Of a DNA stretch of 64,000 nt, positions 1-8,844 are shown piece after piece; position 1 is the stretch's first letter, and the number at the start of each line of letters is the position of its first letter. Source of the stretch: Halomonas sp. DQ26W (lineage in GTDB: Bacteria; Pseudomonadota; Gammaproteobacteria; Pseudomonadales; Halomonadaceae); the NCBI RefSeq assembly GCF_003339685.1, contig NZ_QPKI01000015.1:1-64000 (forward strand), in the 5' to 3' direction. Position numbers and translations under genes: made by a program. Below the pieces are notes generated by a model, which saw only the letters and a list, made by a program, of their open reading frames with translations, was not told where the DNA came from and ran no database searches.

Positions 1-1
1 C

Positions 2-635
2 GTGCCGGTGCCCAGCCTGGAATCACTGCGTGAACGCGATATTTTGAACGCTCAATACTTTGAAATCGACGATGTGATAGATGGCCATACGCTGCCTTCG
101 CTGGCCGGGGCCTACGCCGAGCGGTGTGCTGGGTGTTCCCTCTGCCTCGTTGACCCGAGCGGCCGACTGGGGGGATATCGTCGCCACCGCCGAAGAGGCA
201 GAGCAGGCACTGGGGGATCTGGAAGCACAGTGGGGCTGGCTGAAGGAGGTCGACCGTGAAGCTCGGGCTCTCAACGGCCAACACCATGCGGGTGCCAACG
301 AAATTGCCCGACATGCCCAGCGGCACCTGGCGACCGAGGGTAAGTGGGCGGAGCTGTGGATGGCCCGCGTCAGCGGAGAGTCGGCGCGTCACGCGATGGA
401 AGCGACGTTCGAGCACAGCCCCGGCGTGGCGTATCTGTTCCGCTATGGCATTCATGATCGTCATGATGATGATCAGGCGCTGAGTTTCCAGGCCGGGGGC
501 GCGAACGCCAGCGTGGGTAGCCGGCATTACCGCTTTTTCGCCTGGCGTGGCGTGGACATGCCAAGCGAGGAGTCGCCGACGGAACGCTCCACCCAGTACC
601 CCAGGGAGAGCATGGAACGCTGGGCTATGCGTTGA
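2..635 (+). pseudogene. Hypothetical protein, partial and probably frameshifted
   Basis: The window starts inside this gene. Coding-like sequence runs in frame 2 from the window edge to about base 130 (ending in the context AGAYAERC). It then appears to continue in frame 3 with an acidic, helix-rich stretch that ends at a stop at 635. The two halves fit one protein only if a single-base shift occurred near bases 115-150. The distal part contains AEEAEQALGDLEAQ and a region rich in His and Asp around bases 440-475. I do not recognise the family. A sequencing error or a genuine frameshift are both possible, as are two unrelated overlapping frames. Confidence 0.3.
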
Positions 636-700
636 AGTACTGATTGAAAACGGCCCGCCTTTCGGCGCTCCCCTTGGTACCTATACACAGCAGAGTTTCA

Positions 701-1468
701 CTAAAGAACATACATCCGCAACGGCATCCAGATACCCATGCCGACCATGATCAGGTTTTCGGTCAACGACACGAAGCCCAGCGGCACGTTGCTGTCGCCG
801 CCCACGCAGGCACACTTGAGCTCTCGCTTGTCGACATAGACCGCCTTGAACACCGAGACGGCGCCCACCGTACCGACGAACAGCGCCAATGGGGCAGCGA
901 ACCATACCAAGGCACCCGCCAGCATCAGGATGCCCGCCAGCGTCTCGGCATAAGGATAGACATAGCCATAGCGCACATGGCGCTGGGCCAGCAGGTCGTA
1001 GTTGAGAAACATCGTGCTGAAGCTCTCCACATCCTTGAGCTTCTGTAGCCCCAGCAGGGCCATGGCGATGGCCACGAAATATTCCGGCATCCTGGGGCTA
1101 AGCAGGGAGCCTGTCGCGGTCCAACTGACGGCAAGCCCCATCAGCAGGGCCGTGATAAAAAGCGCGATCACCGGTTGATAGGTGCTCTCGTCCTCGCCTG
1201 GTGAATCCAGGCCGAAGTACTCGCGCAGCTCGTCGTAACCGCCGATGCGCTGGCCATCGATGAAGGCCTGGGGGGTCGTGCCAACGCCGTGCTCCTCCTT
1301 GAAGGCATCCGTTTCCTCCCGCGTGGTCAGGTGATGATCTTCGAGATCGTATCCCTTGCGCTCCAGCAGGTCCTTGCTTTTAAGCCCGAATGGGCACAGG
1401 TGCTCTTCCATGACCATGCGGTAAAGCCGAGCGGTCTTGCCACTCTCGTCCGTGCGTCCCTGACTCAT
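701..1468 (-). CDS. Glutaredoxin domain fused to MauE/DoxX-like membrane protein
   Basis: 255 residues. Residues about 15-90 form a glutaredoxin-like thioredoxin fold with the monothiol motif CPFG at the position of the usual CPYC and the cis-Pro loop GVGTTPQAFIDG. Residues about 100-255 contain four hydrophobic helices typical of MauE/DoxX-like quinone or thiol redox membrane proteins, with a CAC cysteine pair near residue 220. The glutaredoxin half would face the cytoplasm and could pass electrons to the membrane half, probably for thiol-disulfide exchange across the membrane; this is inference from domain families. The gene stands alone, and a good RBS (GGAGGA) precedes the ATG. Confidence 0.8.
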   Translation of the reverse strand: MSQGRTDESGKTARLYRMVMEEHLCPFGLKSKDLLERKGYDLEDHHLTTREETDAFKEEHGVGTTPQAFIDGQRIGGYDELREYFGLDSPGEDESTYQPVIALFITALLMGLAVSWTATGSLLSPRMPEYFVAIAMALLGLQKLKDVESFSTMFLNYDLLAQRHVRYGYVYPYAETLAGILMLAGALVWFAAPLALFVGTVGAVSVFKAVYVDKRELKCACVGGDSNVPLGFVSLTENLIMVGMGIWMPLRMYVL

Positions 1469-1520
1469 GGCTCTCCTCCTTCGCTGATGGACTCACGCCG
1501 AGTGTAGTCGCTCGACGCGC

Positions 1521-1685
1521 TCAGCGAATGCCCGCCCGCAGGAACGACTGCACGAACTGGCGCTGGAACAGCAGGAAGGCGACCAGTAGCGGGGCAAGTG
1601 GGCTCGGCATCTTCTCGGCGCCCGAAACCGGCGTCAACTGGGCCACCGTCAGCGCCGCTATCTTGCTCAGCATCGCCATCGTGGC
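1521..1685 (-). pseudogene. C-terminal remnant of a carbohydrate ABC transporter permease
   Basis: Reading the minus strand to the TGA at 1521-1523 gives about 50 residues ending LLFQRQFVQSFLRAGIR. The run PLAPLLVAFLLFQRQFVQSF is the typical last membrane helix and C-terminal tail of MalG/UgpE-type sugar ABC permeases. The upstream residues do not continue into the rest of a permease and there is no start codon. It is therefore the tail of a deleted gene. It occupies the gap of about 320 bases between the glutaredoxin fusion and the GNAT-nitrilase gene, which otherwise holds nothing recognisable apart from the promoter for the latter. Confidence 0.6.
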
Positions 1686-1787
1686 TGACCATCGGGCTTG
1701 CCTTCGAGCCCGCTGCCGGCGCCGGCCGCGGCTGACGCCAGGACCATGCTAGACTTCGTCTTTCACCCTGACAGGATCCGACGCGCC

Positions 1788-3371
1788 ATGTCCCTAGACG
1801 ACTTGCATCTGAACCTGCGCAACCTGACGCAGAACGACTATCCACAGCTCAAGACACTGATGGACCGGGTCTATGACGACATCGGCGGCGCCTGGCCTAA
1901 GGCCACCATCAACAAGTTGATCAAGGAGTTTCCCGACGGTCAGATCGTCATCGAGGATGACGAGACCATCGTCGGCGTGGCCCTGACCGCCTTGGTGGAT
2001 TACGACACCTTCTCCAATCCGCACAAGTACGATGACCTGATCGGCAAGCGCGAAACCATCCTCAACGAGCCGGAAGGCGACGCCATGTACGGGCTCGACG
2101 TGCTGATCCATCCCGACTATCGCGGCTATCGCCTGGGACGCCGCCTCTACGAGGCGCGCAAGGAGCTGTGTCGCTCGCTCAACCTACGCGCGATTCTCGC
2201 CGGCGGGCGCATCCCCCAGTATCAAGCCCACGCCAAGGAGCTTTCCCCGGCGGAGTACCTCGATAAGGTGGCGCGCAAGGAGATCCACGACTCGATCCTG
2301 TCGTTCCAACTGGCCAACGACTTCCTGGTCAAACGCTTGCTGCGCAAGTACCTGCCCGAGGACGAGAAATCCTTGGGCTACGCCACCTTGCTCGAGTGGA
2401 ACAATATCCTTTTCGAGCCGGCAGACAGGGTGCTCGAGAGCCGCCCCACCCAAGTGCGGGTAGGCGCGGTGCAATGGCAGATGCGCGAGTTGTCCTCGGT
2501 AGAGGCGGTGCTGCAGCAGATCGAGTACTTCGTCGATGCCCTCTCCAGCTACCAGAGCGACTTCGCGGTCTTTCCCGAGCTCTTCACCGCCCCGCTGATG
2601 GGGCTGCAGGATCGCGCCGCCCAACTCGACCAGATGGTCGCAGTTCGCTTCCTGGCCGGTTTCACCGAGCGCTTCAAGACCGAGCTTTCGCGCATGGCGG
2701 TTTCCTACAACATCAATATCGTCGGCGGCTCGATGATCGAAGTCGGCGAGGACGACCGGCTCTACAACATCGCCTACCTTTTCCATCGGGACGGGGACGT
2801 TGAGCGCCAGGCCAAGCTGCACATCACTCCTCAGGAGCGGCGCGACTGGGTGATCGAGGGCGGCGACGAGCTGCGCGTTTTCGAGACCGATGCCGGCCGG
2901 GTGGGCATCCTGATCTGCTATGACGTGGAGTTCCCCGAGCTTGGCCGACTGCTGGCCGACCAGGATATGGACATCCTCTTCGTGCCCTTCTGGACCGATA
3001 CCAAGAACGGTTACCTGCGGGTGCGACACTGCGCCCAGGCCCGGGCCATCGAGAACGAGTGCTACGTCGTTCTGTGTGGAAGCGTGGGCAACGTCCCTTC
3101 CATCAAGAACCTCGACATCCAGTACGCCCAGTCGTCGGTCTTCTCGCCCTCCGACTTCGCCTTTCCCCACGATGCGGTGCTCTCCGAGACCACCCCCAAT
3201 ACCGAGATGATCATGTTCTCGGACCTGGACCTGACCCGGCTCACCGTGGTGCGCGCCGAAGGTTCGGTAACCAACCTCAAGGATCGGCGCAAGGACCTGT
3301 TCGACCTGCGCTGGCGCGACTGGTCGTGGAAGTCCGGCAGCCTGACCCCGGGCAACCCCGAGGAGAACTGA
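1788..3371 (+). CDS. Bifunctional GNAT N-acetyltransferase / carbon-nitrogen hydrolase
   Basis: 527 residues from the ATG at 1788. An in-frame ATG at 1746 would add 14 residues. Residues about 8-215 are a GNAT acetyltransferase domain, with the acetyl-CoA loop region DVLIHPDYRGYRLGRRLYEA. Residues about 230-515 are a nitrilase-superfamily domain with a complete Glu-Lys-Cys triad: E264 in FPELF, K343 in AKLHIT, and C377 in LICYDVEFPE. This fusion is a recognised bacterial family without an agreed substrate; an acylated amide metabolite is plausible. It is followed after 4 bases by mtfA on the same strand, so the two may be co-transcribed. Confidence 0.88.
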   Translation: MSLDDLHLNLRNLTQNDYPQLKTLMDRVYDDIGGAWPKATINKLIKEFPDGQIVIEDDETIVGVALTALVDYDTFSNPHKYDDLIGKRETILNEPEGDAMYGLDVLIHPDYRGYRLGRRLYEARKELCRSLNLRAILAGGRIPQYQAHAKELSPAEYLDKVARKEIHDSILSFQLANDFLVKRLLRKYLPEDEKSLGYATLLEWNNILFEPADRVLESRPTQVRVGAVQWQMRELSSVEAVLQQIEYFVDALSSYQSDFAVFPELFTAPLMGLQDRAAQLDQMVAVRFLAGFTERFKTELSRMAVSYNINIVGGSMIEVGEDDRLYNIAYLFHRDGDVERQAKLHITPQERRDWVIEGGDELRVFETDAGRVGILICYDVEFPELGRLLADQDMDILFVPFWTDTKNGYLRVRHCAQARAIENECYVVLCGSVGNVPSIKNLDIQYAQSSVFSPSDFAFPHDAVLSETTPNTEMIMFSDLDLTRLTVVRAEGSVTNLKDRRKDLFDLRWRDWSWKSGSLTPGNPEEN

Positions 3372-3375
3372 GGCC

Positions 3376-4200
3376 ATGTTCGGTCGCCTTCGCCGCTGGC
3401 GAGCCGAGCGCTTCGCCTCGCGCTATCCCTTCCCCGAAGCGGCGTGGGCCGAGGCCCGTTCACGCCTACCGCTGCTGGCGGCGCTGGGCGATGACGAGGC
3501 CGAACGCCTGGGCCGGCGCGCCTGGCACTTCCTGCACCTCAAGCGGCTGAGCCTGCACCCCGAGCTAGCCGGGCAGACACCGTTCGACCTGCCGGCGCAG
3601 CTGGCACTCGCCGCCCAGGCCTGCCTGCTGACCCTGGGCTGGCCTTTCGACGACCACGTCGACGCCTTCAGTGGGGTTCACGAACTGTTGATCCTGCCCG
3701 AGTCGTTCCGCCGCCATGTGGAAGAAATGGACGAGTTCGGCGTGATGCACGAGTACGTGGACGAGCGAGCCGGCGAGACCTCGTCCCAAGGGCCGGTGGT
3801 GCTCGCCTTTCCCGACCTGATGGAGAGCGGCGGACTCGACGGCTTCAACGTGGTGATCCATGAGCTCGCCCACAAGCTCGACCTGGGCAACTCGCTGGAC
3901 GTCGACGGCTTCCCGCCGCTGCCCCGGGACATCGACTCGAAGGAGTGGCACCGCGTCTTTATTGGCGTATGGGACGACCTGCAGGCGCACCTCGAACGCG
4001 AGGAGCCCACGCCCATCGACGACTACGCCGCCAGCCACCCCGGGGAGTGCTTCGCTGTGTGCTGCGAGTACTTCTTTACCGCGCCCGATATCCTCCACGA
4101 GGCCTACCCGGCCCTGTACGATCTGCTGACACGCTACTTCCGTCAGCAGCCGCTGGCGCGTCATGGAACTGGCGCTAACGACGCCACGCGGCCAGATTAA
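3376..4200 (+). CDS. mtfA: MtfA-type zinc-dependent peptidase
   Basis: 274 residues. It carries the zinc metallopeptidase motif HELAH at residues 162-166 inside GFNVVIHELAHKLD, followed by the conserved DDYAASHPGECFAVCCEYFF region that provides the third ligand. In E. coli MtfA is a cytosolic peptidase that binds the repressor Mlc; the role here is not known. Length and order match the family. The last 25 bases overlap a broken gene remnant on the opposite strand, so the extreme C-terminus (after about RHGTG) may be recently acquired read-through sequence. Confidence 0.85.
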   Translation: MFGRLRRWRAERFASRYPFPEAAWAEARSRLPLLAALGDDEAERLGRRAWHFLHLKRLSLHPELAGQTPFDLPAQLALAAQACLLTLGWPFDDHVDAFSGVHELLILPESFRRHVEEMDEFGVMHEYVDERAGETSSQGPVVLAFPDLMESGGLDGFNVVIHELAHKLDLGNSLDVDGFPPLPRDIDSKEWHRVFIGVWDDLQAHLEREEPTPIDDYAASHPGECFAVCCEYFFTAPDILHEAYPALYDLLTRYFRQQPLARHGTGANDATRPD

Positions 4201-4280
4201 TCGGGCTCACGGGCTCCTGCCCGCTCAAGGTTTGACAGACATTGTCGACGGCCCGCTGGGCCATGGCGATTACCAACGAT
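4175..4280 (-). pseudogene. C-terminal stump resembling a D-2-hydroxyacid dehydrogenase
   Basis: The minus strand between mtfA and the hydratase gene reads in frame to a TAG at 4175-4177 and gives AMAQRAVDNVCQTLSGQEP followed by VSPINL. This resembles the last helix and tail of D-2-hydroxyacid/phosphoglycerate dehydrogenases (pattern AVDNV-x-x-L-x-G-x-P...N). The frame has no start and runs into the hydratase stop codon, so only the tail survives. It fits the catabolic genes to its right on the same strand. The family call rests on about 30 residues. Confidence 0.4.
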
Positions 4281-5048
4281 TCAACACAGATTGACCTTAA
4301 CTTTTCCGACTCCCTCGAAATGTCCCGTGACCCTTACCGCCTTGTTTACCGACCTCTTGCCAGTACAGGAACCACAGGTGACGATGTCGCCGGAGTAAAG
4401 CGATTGCCCCTTCGCCGGCAGGTCATTGGCCAGCCAGACCAGCAGTGCCAAAGGGTCGTCGGCCGGATTACCGCCATTGACAGAGATCACCCGCTCTTCA
4501 TCCAGGCTGAGCGAAACCGGCAAGCACGGTAGGTCCAGCGCCTTCCACTGCCTTACTCCCTCACCAACGATCAACCGGCCAAAGTTCTGCAGATCGGCGA
4601 GTTGGCTGAGCTTGTCGGCACCGTTTGGCCAATCACGAAACCGTGAATCGACAATCTCGATCACCGCATGCACGGATGCCACGGCATCGATCACCTCTTC
4701 ACGGGTATAAGCGGTATCACGAGCGGGTAGATCTCGACCAAGCAGGAAAGCCAGCTCTACCTCGAGATTGCCATGGTTGAAGTCATCCAGACGACAACGC
4801 GAATTATCATCAAGAATGAATCGCGCAGGGAGTGCCGAGTAATGTGCAAGGCCATCCGGAGATGGCGCACCGACCTTCCAGCCGCCCCGCTCGCCAAGTC
4901 GTTCAACCAACCGTTGTTGAATACGGTAGGCCTGCCCCTGTTCGGCTGGTCGGCATGAATCCGGCAGGCCATCGAGGGCTACCCCACTGAGCCAGGCTTG
5001 TTCGAGCAGGCTGGACGCACGCTCGGTTACATCATCATTTTGTGTCAT
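4281..5048 (-). CDS. 2-keto-4-pentenoate hydratase-like (FAH superfamily)
   Basis: 255 residues. It matches the MhpD/XylJ branch of the fumarylacetoacetate hydrolase superfamily: GWKVGA near the N-terminus, the metal-binding segment LEVELAFLLGRDLP with acidic ligands, AVIEIVDSRF, and the C-terminal SGDIVTCGSCTG. Enzymes of this type add water to 2-oxo-4-enoates or decarboxylate related 2-oxo acids in the cytoplasm. It is the last intact gene of the minus-strand tetronate cluster, so a 2-oxo acid derived from a sugar acid is a more likely substrate than an aromatic meta-cleavage product. That substrate is inference. Confidence 0.75.
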   Translation of the reverse strand: MTQNDDVTERASSLLEQAWLSGVALDGLPDSCRPAEQGQAYRIQQRLVERLGERGGWKVGAPSPDGLAHYSALPARFILDDNSRCRLDDFNHGNLEVELAFLLGRDLPARDTAYTREEVIDAVASVHAVIEIVDSRFRDWPNGADKLSQLADLQNFGRLIVGEGVRQWKALDLPCLPVSLSLDEERVISVNGGNPADDPLALLVWLANDLPAKGQSLYSGDIVTCGSCTGKRSVNKAVRVTGHFEGVGKVKVNLC

Positions 5049-5127
5049 GGTTCATTTGGTCTCATGCTGTTCAGCCCCAGTTGCAAGCAAAGTCGCTCTG
5101 GCGGCATCGGCCTTGTACTTGAAGTTA

Positions 5128-6015
5128 TCAGCCCTGTGACTGCCCCAGCAGGCCAACCAGTTCCGGCACAGGCAGGTCGCCATGGCCAGCATCGCTGATC
5201 GACTGGTAGAGCGCCAGCACCGCATCGGCCACGCCGCACTGGGCGTCGAGGTCTTCGGTCATGGTGCGGTAGTAGCCGATATCCTTGAGGCCGTTGGCCA
5301 CGCTGAAGCGAAAACCGGAGGCGTCGCCATCGGCGATGTAGGGCCGCAGGCGCTCCAGGATCACTCCGCCACCGCCGCCCTTGCCCAGCACGTCGAGGAA
5401 GGCAGCGTCGTCGATACCGGCCCGCCGTGACGCCGCGGCGGCCTCGGCCAGCACCGCGGTGAAGCCCAGCGAGACGAAGTTGTGCAGCAGCTTGAGGGTA
5501 TGGCCGGCGCCAACCTGGCCGGCATGGGCGATGTTCTCGGCAAAGCACTCGAGCAGCGGTTGCACCTCCTGGAACAGCGCCTCCGGTGCGCCGACGATGA
5601 GGTTCAACCGGCCCTCCTCCGCCTCCTTGGGGGTGCGGGTCATGGCGGCATCCATGAAGCGCCCGCCGGCCGCCTCCACCCGGGCGGCCACTCGCTCGGT
5701 GGAGCTGGGCAGCGCCGTGGAGCAGTCGACAACCACGCAGCCCGCCCGCAGCCCTTCCAGCACCCCGCCGGGCTCGAACAGCACCGCTTCCACCTGGGGC
5801 GAGCCGGTCACGCAGAGAATGACCACATCAGCGGCCTCGGCCACCTCGCGGCCGCTAGCCTTCGCGGTGGCCCCGGCGGCGCGCAGGTCGTCCACGGGCT
5901 GGTTGCCGGGGTGGTCGAGAAAGCAGAGCGTATGCCCTCTTTTCAGGATGTTCGCGGCGATACCGTGGCCCATCAGGCCCACGCCCACCAGGCCGACTCG
6001 AAATAGCTGACTCAT
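5128..6015 (-). CDS. NAD(P)-dependent 3-hydroxyisobutyrate dehydrogenase-family enzyme
   Basis: 295 residues from the ATG at 6015, chosen because GAGGAGC sits upstream; an ATG at 6036 would add 7 residues. It shows the N-terminal dinucleotide-binding motif GLVGVGLMGHG, the substrate signature DAAMTRTPKEAEEG (normally DAPVSGG), and the catalytic Lys in GAGHTLKLLHNF. The altered substrate loop (TRTP instead of SGG) suggests a substrate other than the L-threonate used by LtnD encoded in the same cluster. It lies between the aldehyde dehydrogenase and the hydratase on the same strand and probably oxidises a hydroxy acid there. Confidence 0.8.
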   Translation of the reverse strand: MSQLFRVGLVGVGLMGHGIAANILKRGHTLCFLDHPGNQPVDDLRAAGATAKASGREVAEAADVVILCVTGSPQVEAVLFEPGGVLEGLRAGCVVVDCSTALPSSTERVAARVEAAGGRFMDAAMTRTPKEAEEGRLNLIVGAPEALFQEVQPLLECFAENIAHAGQVGAGHTLKLLHNFVSLGFTAVLAEAAAASRRAGIDDAAFLDVLGKGGGGGVILERLRPYIADGDASGFRFSVANGLKDIGYYRTMTEDLDAQCGVADAVLALYQSISDAGHGDLPVPELVGLLGQSQG

Positions 6016-6081
6016 CCTATTGCTCCTCTGGTTCATCTCACCGTGAATCGCGGACCGGCGGCTCGCTCAGCCGTGCTTGAT

Positions 6082-7542
6082 TCAGCCGTGCTTGATAGCC
6101 ACGGTCTTGAGCCGGGTGTAGCTCTTCAGGCCTTCGAATCCCTTCTCCCGGCCATGCCCGGAGCGACCGACACCGCCGAAGGGCAGCTCGATGCCACCCC
6201 CCGCGCCGTAGTTGTTGATGAATACCTGGCCGCTGCGGATCCCCCTGGCCAGGCGCAGCTGTCGTCCGCCGTCGCCTGTCCAGATGCCGGCACAGAGGCC
6301 GAAGTCGGTGGCATTGGCCAGCCGTAGCGCCTCGGCCTCGTCGGCAAAGGTCTGCACCGCCAGCACCGGGCCGAACAGCTCCTCCCGGAGTACCTCATGG
6401 CCGTGGGGAATCTCCGCGAGGATTTGCGGTACCACGAAATGGCCGCCATCCGGGGCGCCAGCGGCCAGCTGCCCCTTCGCCGCCACGCGGATACCGTCCT
6501 CGGCCGCCGCCGCCAGCCGTGCCTCCAGCTTCGCCTTCTGGCGGGCGTTGATCAACGGGCCGCAGTCGGCATCCGCCTCGCCGGCGTCGCAGCGCAGCGC
6601 CGAGAAGCGTTCGACCAGCGCGCCCAGCACGGCCTCGGCGCAGCTCGCCTCCACCAGCAGGCGACTGCCCGCCGAGCAGGTCTGGCCGGCGTTCTGGACG
6701 ATGCCGCGCACCACCGCCTCCAGCGCGGCCTCCATGTCGGCATCGGCGAAGACGACCTGCGGCGACTTGCCGCCCAACTCCATGGTCACCGGCACATGAT
6801 GAACGGCGGCGGCCTGGGCCACCTGGGTTCCCGTTTCCGGCGAGCCGGTAAAGGAAAGGTGGTCGATGCCGGGGTGAGCCGCCAGGGCGGCACCCGCCTC
6901 CCGGCCAAGCCCGGGCACCACATTGAGCACCCCGGGCGGCAGTCCGTTCTCGTAGGCCAGCTGAGCCAGGCGCAGGCCGCTGAGGCAGGCATCCTCGGCC
7001 GGCTTGAGCACCACGGTATTGCCGGCCGCCAGTGCCGCCGCCACGCAGCGCCCGAAGATCTGGGCGGGATAGTTCCAGGGAATGATCTGCGCGCAGACCC
7101 CATAGGGTTCGCGCAGGGTCATCACCGCAAAGTCGTTCTCGAAGGGAATGGTCTCGCCGTGCAGCTTGTCGGCTGCCCCGCCATAGAAGCGGAAGTAGCG
7201 GGCGCAGGCCGTGATATCGCCCCGGGCCTGGGTCATCGGCTTGCCGGTATCGGCGCACTCGAGTGCCGCCAGATTGGCGTGATCGGCCTCGATCACCGCG
7301 GCGAAGGCGAGCAGCCATTCACTGCGTCGTCGGGCCGTCCAGGAGGCCCAATCGCCCAGCTCGCCGACAAAGGCGCCGCGGGCGGCGACGACCGCTGTCT
7401 CGACCTCCCACGACTGACTGCGGGCAATCTCTGCGATCACCTCGCCGCTGGAGGGGGCCTGTACGTCCAGCCGCTCTCTCGTGGCGACCCATTCACCGGC
7501 AATAAGCGCATCGCTGGGGGGCATGACAGGTAAGAATGACAT
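6082..7542 (-). CDS. NAD(P)-dependent aldehyde dehydrogenase
   Basis: 486 residues from the ATG at 7542, preceded by AAGGAA. Family marks are all present: PWNYPAQIF, VVLKPAEDACLSGLRLA, the glycine motif FTGSPETG, catalytic Glu in VTMELGGKSPQVVFADAD, and catalytic Cys in NAGQTCSAGSRL. It is closest in style to betaine-aldehyde and gamma-aminobutyraldehyde dehydrogenases. The position directly after dctM, in a sugar-acid cluster, makes an aldehyde intermediate of that pathway (for example a glycolaldehyde-type compound) the likely substrate, but this is inference. Confidence 0.85.
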   Translation of the reverse strand: MSFLPVMPPSDALIAGEWVATRERLDVQAPSSGEVIAEIARSQSWEVETAVVAARGAFVGELGDWASWTARRRSEWLLAFAAVIEADHANLAALECADTGKPMTQARGDITACARYFRFYGGAADKLHGETIPFENDFAVMTLREPYGVCAQIIPWNYPAQIFGRCVAAALAAGNTVVLKPAEDACLSGLRLAQLAYENGLPPGVLNVVPGLGREAGAALAAHPGIDHLSFTGSPETGTQVAQAAAVHHVPVTMELGGKSPQVVFADADMEAALEAVVRGIVQNAGQTCSAGSRLLVEASCAEAVLGALVERFSALRCDAGEADADCGPLINARQKAKLEARLAAAAEDGIRVAAKGQLAAGAPDGGHFVVPQILAEIPHGHEVLREELFGPVLAVQTFADEAEALRLANATDFGLCAGIWTGDGGRQLRLARGIRSGQVFINNYGAGGGIELPFGGVGRSGHGREKGFEGLKSYTRLKTVAIKHG

Positions 7543-7569
7543 CACGATTTCCTTGTTGTTGTTCGCTAT

Positions 7570-8844
7570 TCAATAGACCAGCCGTACCAGTCCCATGGAG
7601 ATCCAGGGCATGTAGGTGATCGCCACCAGGCAGGCGAGCACCACCAGCACGAAGCGCACCAGCCAGGGCAGCATCTCGTCGATGGTGATCCTGGCCACCG
7701 CGCAGGCGGCAAACAGGTTCACCCCCAGCGGCGGCGTGATCATCCCCAGGGCCAGGTTCACCACCATGATCAAGCCGAAGTGCACGGGATGAACCCCGAA
7801 CTGGATGGCAATGGGCGTCAGGATGGGCGCCAGCACCAGGATGGCCGCCGAGGTCTCGATGAACATGCCCACCAGCAGCAGCAGTACATTGACTGCCAGC
7901 AGAAACGCCATGGGGCTGTCGAACACCTCGGTCACCCAGCCGGCGATCTGGGACGGCAGGCCGGTGCGGCTGAGCAGGAAGCTGAACAGCGAGGCCGCCG
8001 CAATGATCAGCATCACCGCCGCGGTGGAGATGACGCTCTGCCGCAGGATCGGCCACAGGTCGTCCAGCTTCAGCTCGCGGTAGTAGAAACCACCGACGAT
8101 CAGCGCATAGAACACCGCCACCGCCGACGCCTCGGTGGGGGTGAACACCCCGCCGTAGATGCCGCCGATCACCACCACCGGCATCAGCAGTGCCGCCCAG
8201 GCACGCTTGAACGAGATCATGAAACTGGTGCTGTCCTTGTGGTCATCGAGGCCGTAGCCCCGCACCTTGCAGAACAGGTAGAGGAACAGGATCAAGGCGC
8301 AGCCGATCAGGATGCCGGGGCCGATGCCGGCGAGGAACAGCTGGCCGATGGAGGTGTCGGTGCTGACGCCGAACAGGATCAGGGGAATCGATGGCGGTAT
8401 CAGCACGCCAAGCTCCGCGGAGGAGGCCTGGATCGAGGCCGCCAGGGGCTTGGGGTAGCCATGCCTGACCATCGCCGGTATCAGGATCGCGCCGATGGCG
8501 AAGGTGGTGGCGACGCTGGAACCCGACACCGCGGCAAACATCATGCAGGTCAGCACGCAGGTCATGGCCAGGCCACCCTGGATGCCGCCGACGATGGACT
8601 TGGCCAGGTCCACCAGGCGCCGGGAGATGCCGCCCGCCGCCATCAGGTTACCCGCCAGGATGAAGAACGGGATCGCCATCAGCGGGAACTTGTCGATGCC
8701 GATGAACATCTGCTGGGGTACCAGCAGCAGCGGCAGCCGGGAGAAGAACTCGATGCCGATGATCGAGGCCAGGACGATGGAGACCGCGATCGGCACGCCG
8801 AAGGCGAAGAGAATGATCAGCGACAGCCCGATGACCAGATTCAT
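7570..8844 (-). CDS. dctM: TRAP transporter large permease (DctM)
   Basis: 424 residues from the ATG at 8844, which overlaps the dctQ stop by 4 bases (ATGA). It is almost wholly hydrophobic, with about 12 membrane helices. It has the family segments AIPFFILAGNLMAAGGISRRLV, AVSGSSVATTFAIG and ELGVLIPPSIPLILFG. It is the ion-coupled translocation subunit that accepts substrate from the periplasmic DctP protein. With dctP and dctQ it forms the importer of the tetronate gene cluster. Confidence 0.93.
   Translation of the reverse strand: MNLVIGLSLIILFAFGVPIAVSIVLASIIGIEFFSRLPLLLVPQQMFIGIDKFPLMAIPFFILAGNLMAAGGISRRLVDLAKSIVGGIQGGLAMTCVLTCMMFAAVSGSSVATTFAIGAILIPAMVRHGYPKPLAASIQASSAELGVLIPPSIPLILFGVSTDTSIGQLFLAGIGPGILIGCALILFLYLFCKVRGYGLDDHKDSTSFMISFKRAWAALLMPVVVIGGIYGGVFTPTEASAVAVFYALIVGGFYYRELKLDDLWPILRQSVISTAAVMLIIAAASLFSFLLSRTGLPSQIAGWVTEVFDSPMAFLLAVNVLLLLVGMFIETSAAILVLAPILTPIAIQFGVHPVHFGLIMVVNLALGMITPPLGVNLFAACAVARITIDEMLPWLVRFVLVVLACLVAITYMPWISMGLVRLVY

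Noticed and set aside
2184..3377. 397-codon minus-strand frame opposite the GNAT-nitrilase gene
   Set aside because: It mirrors the plus-strand gene's codon pattern, has no recognised motif and no independent RBS.
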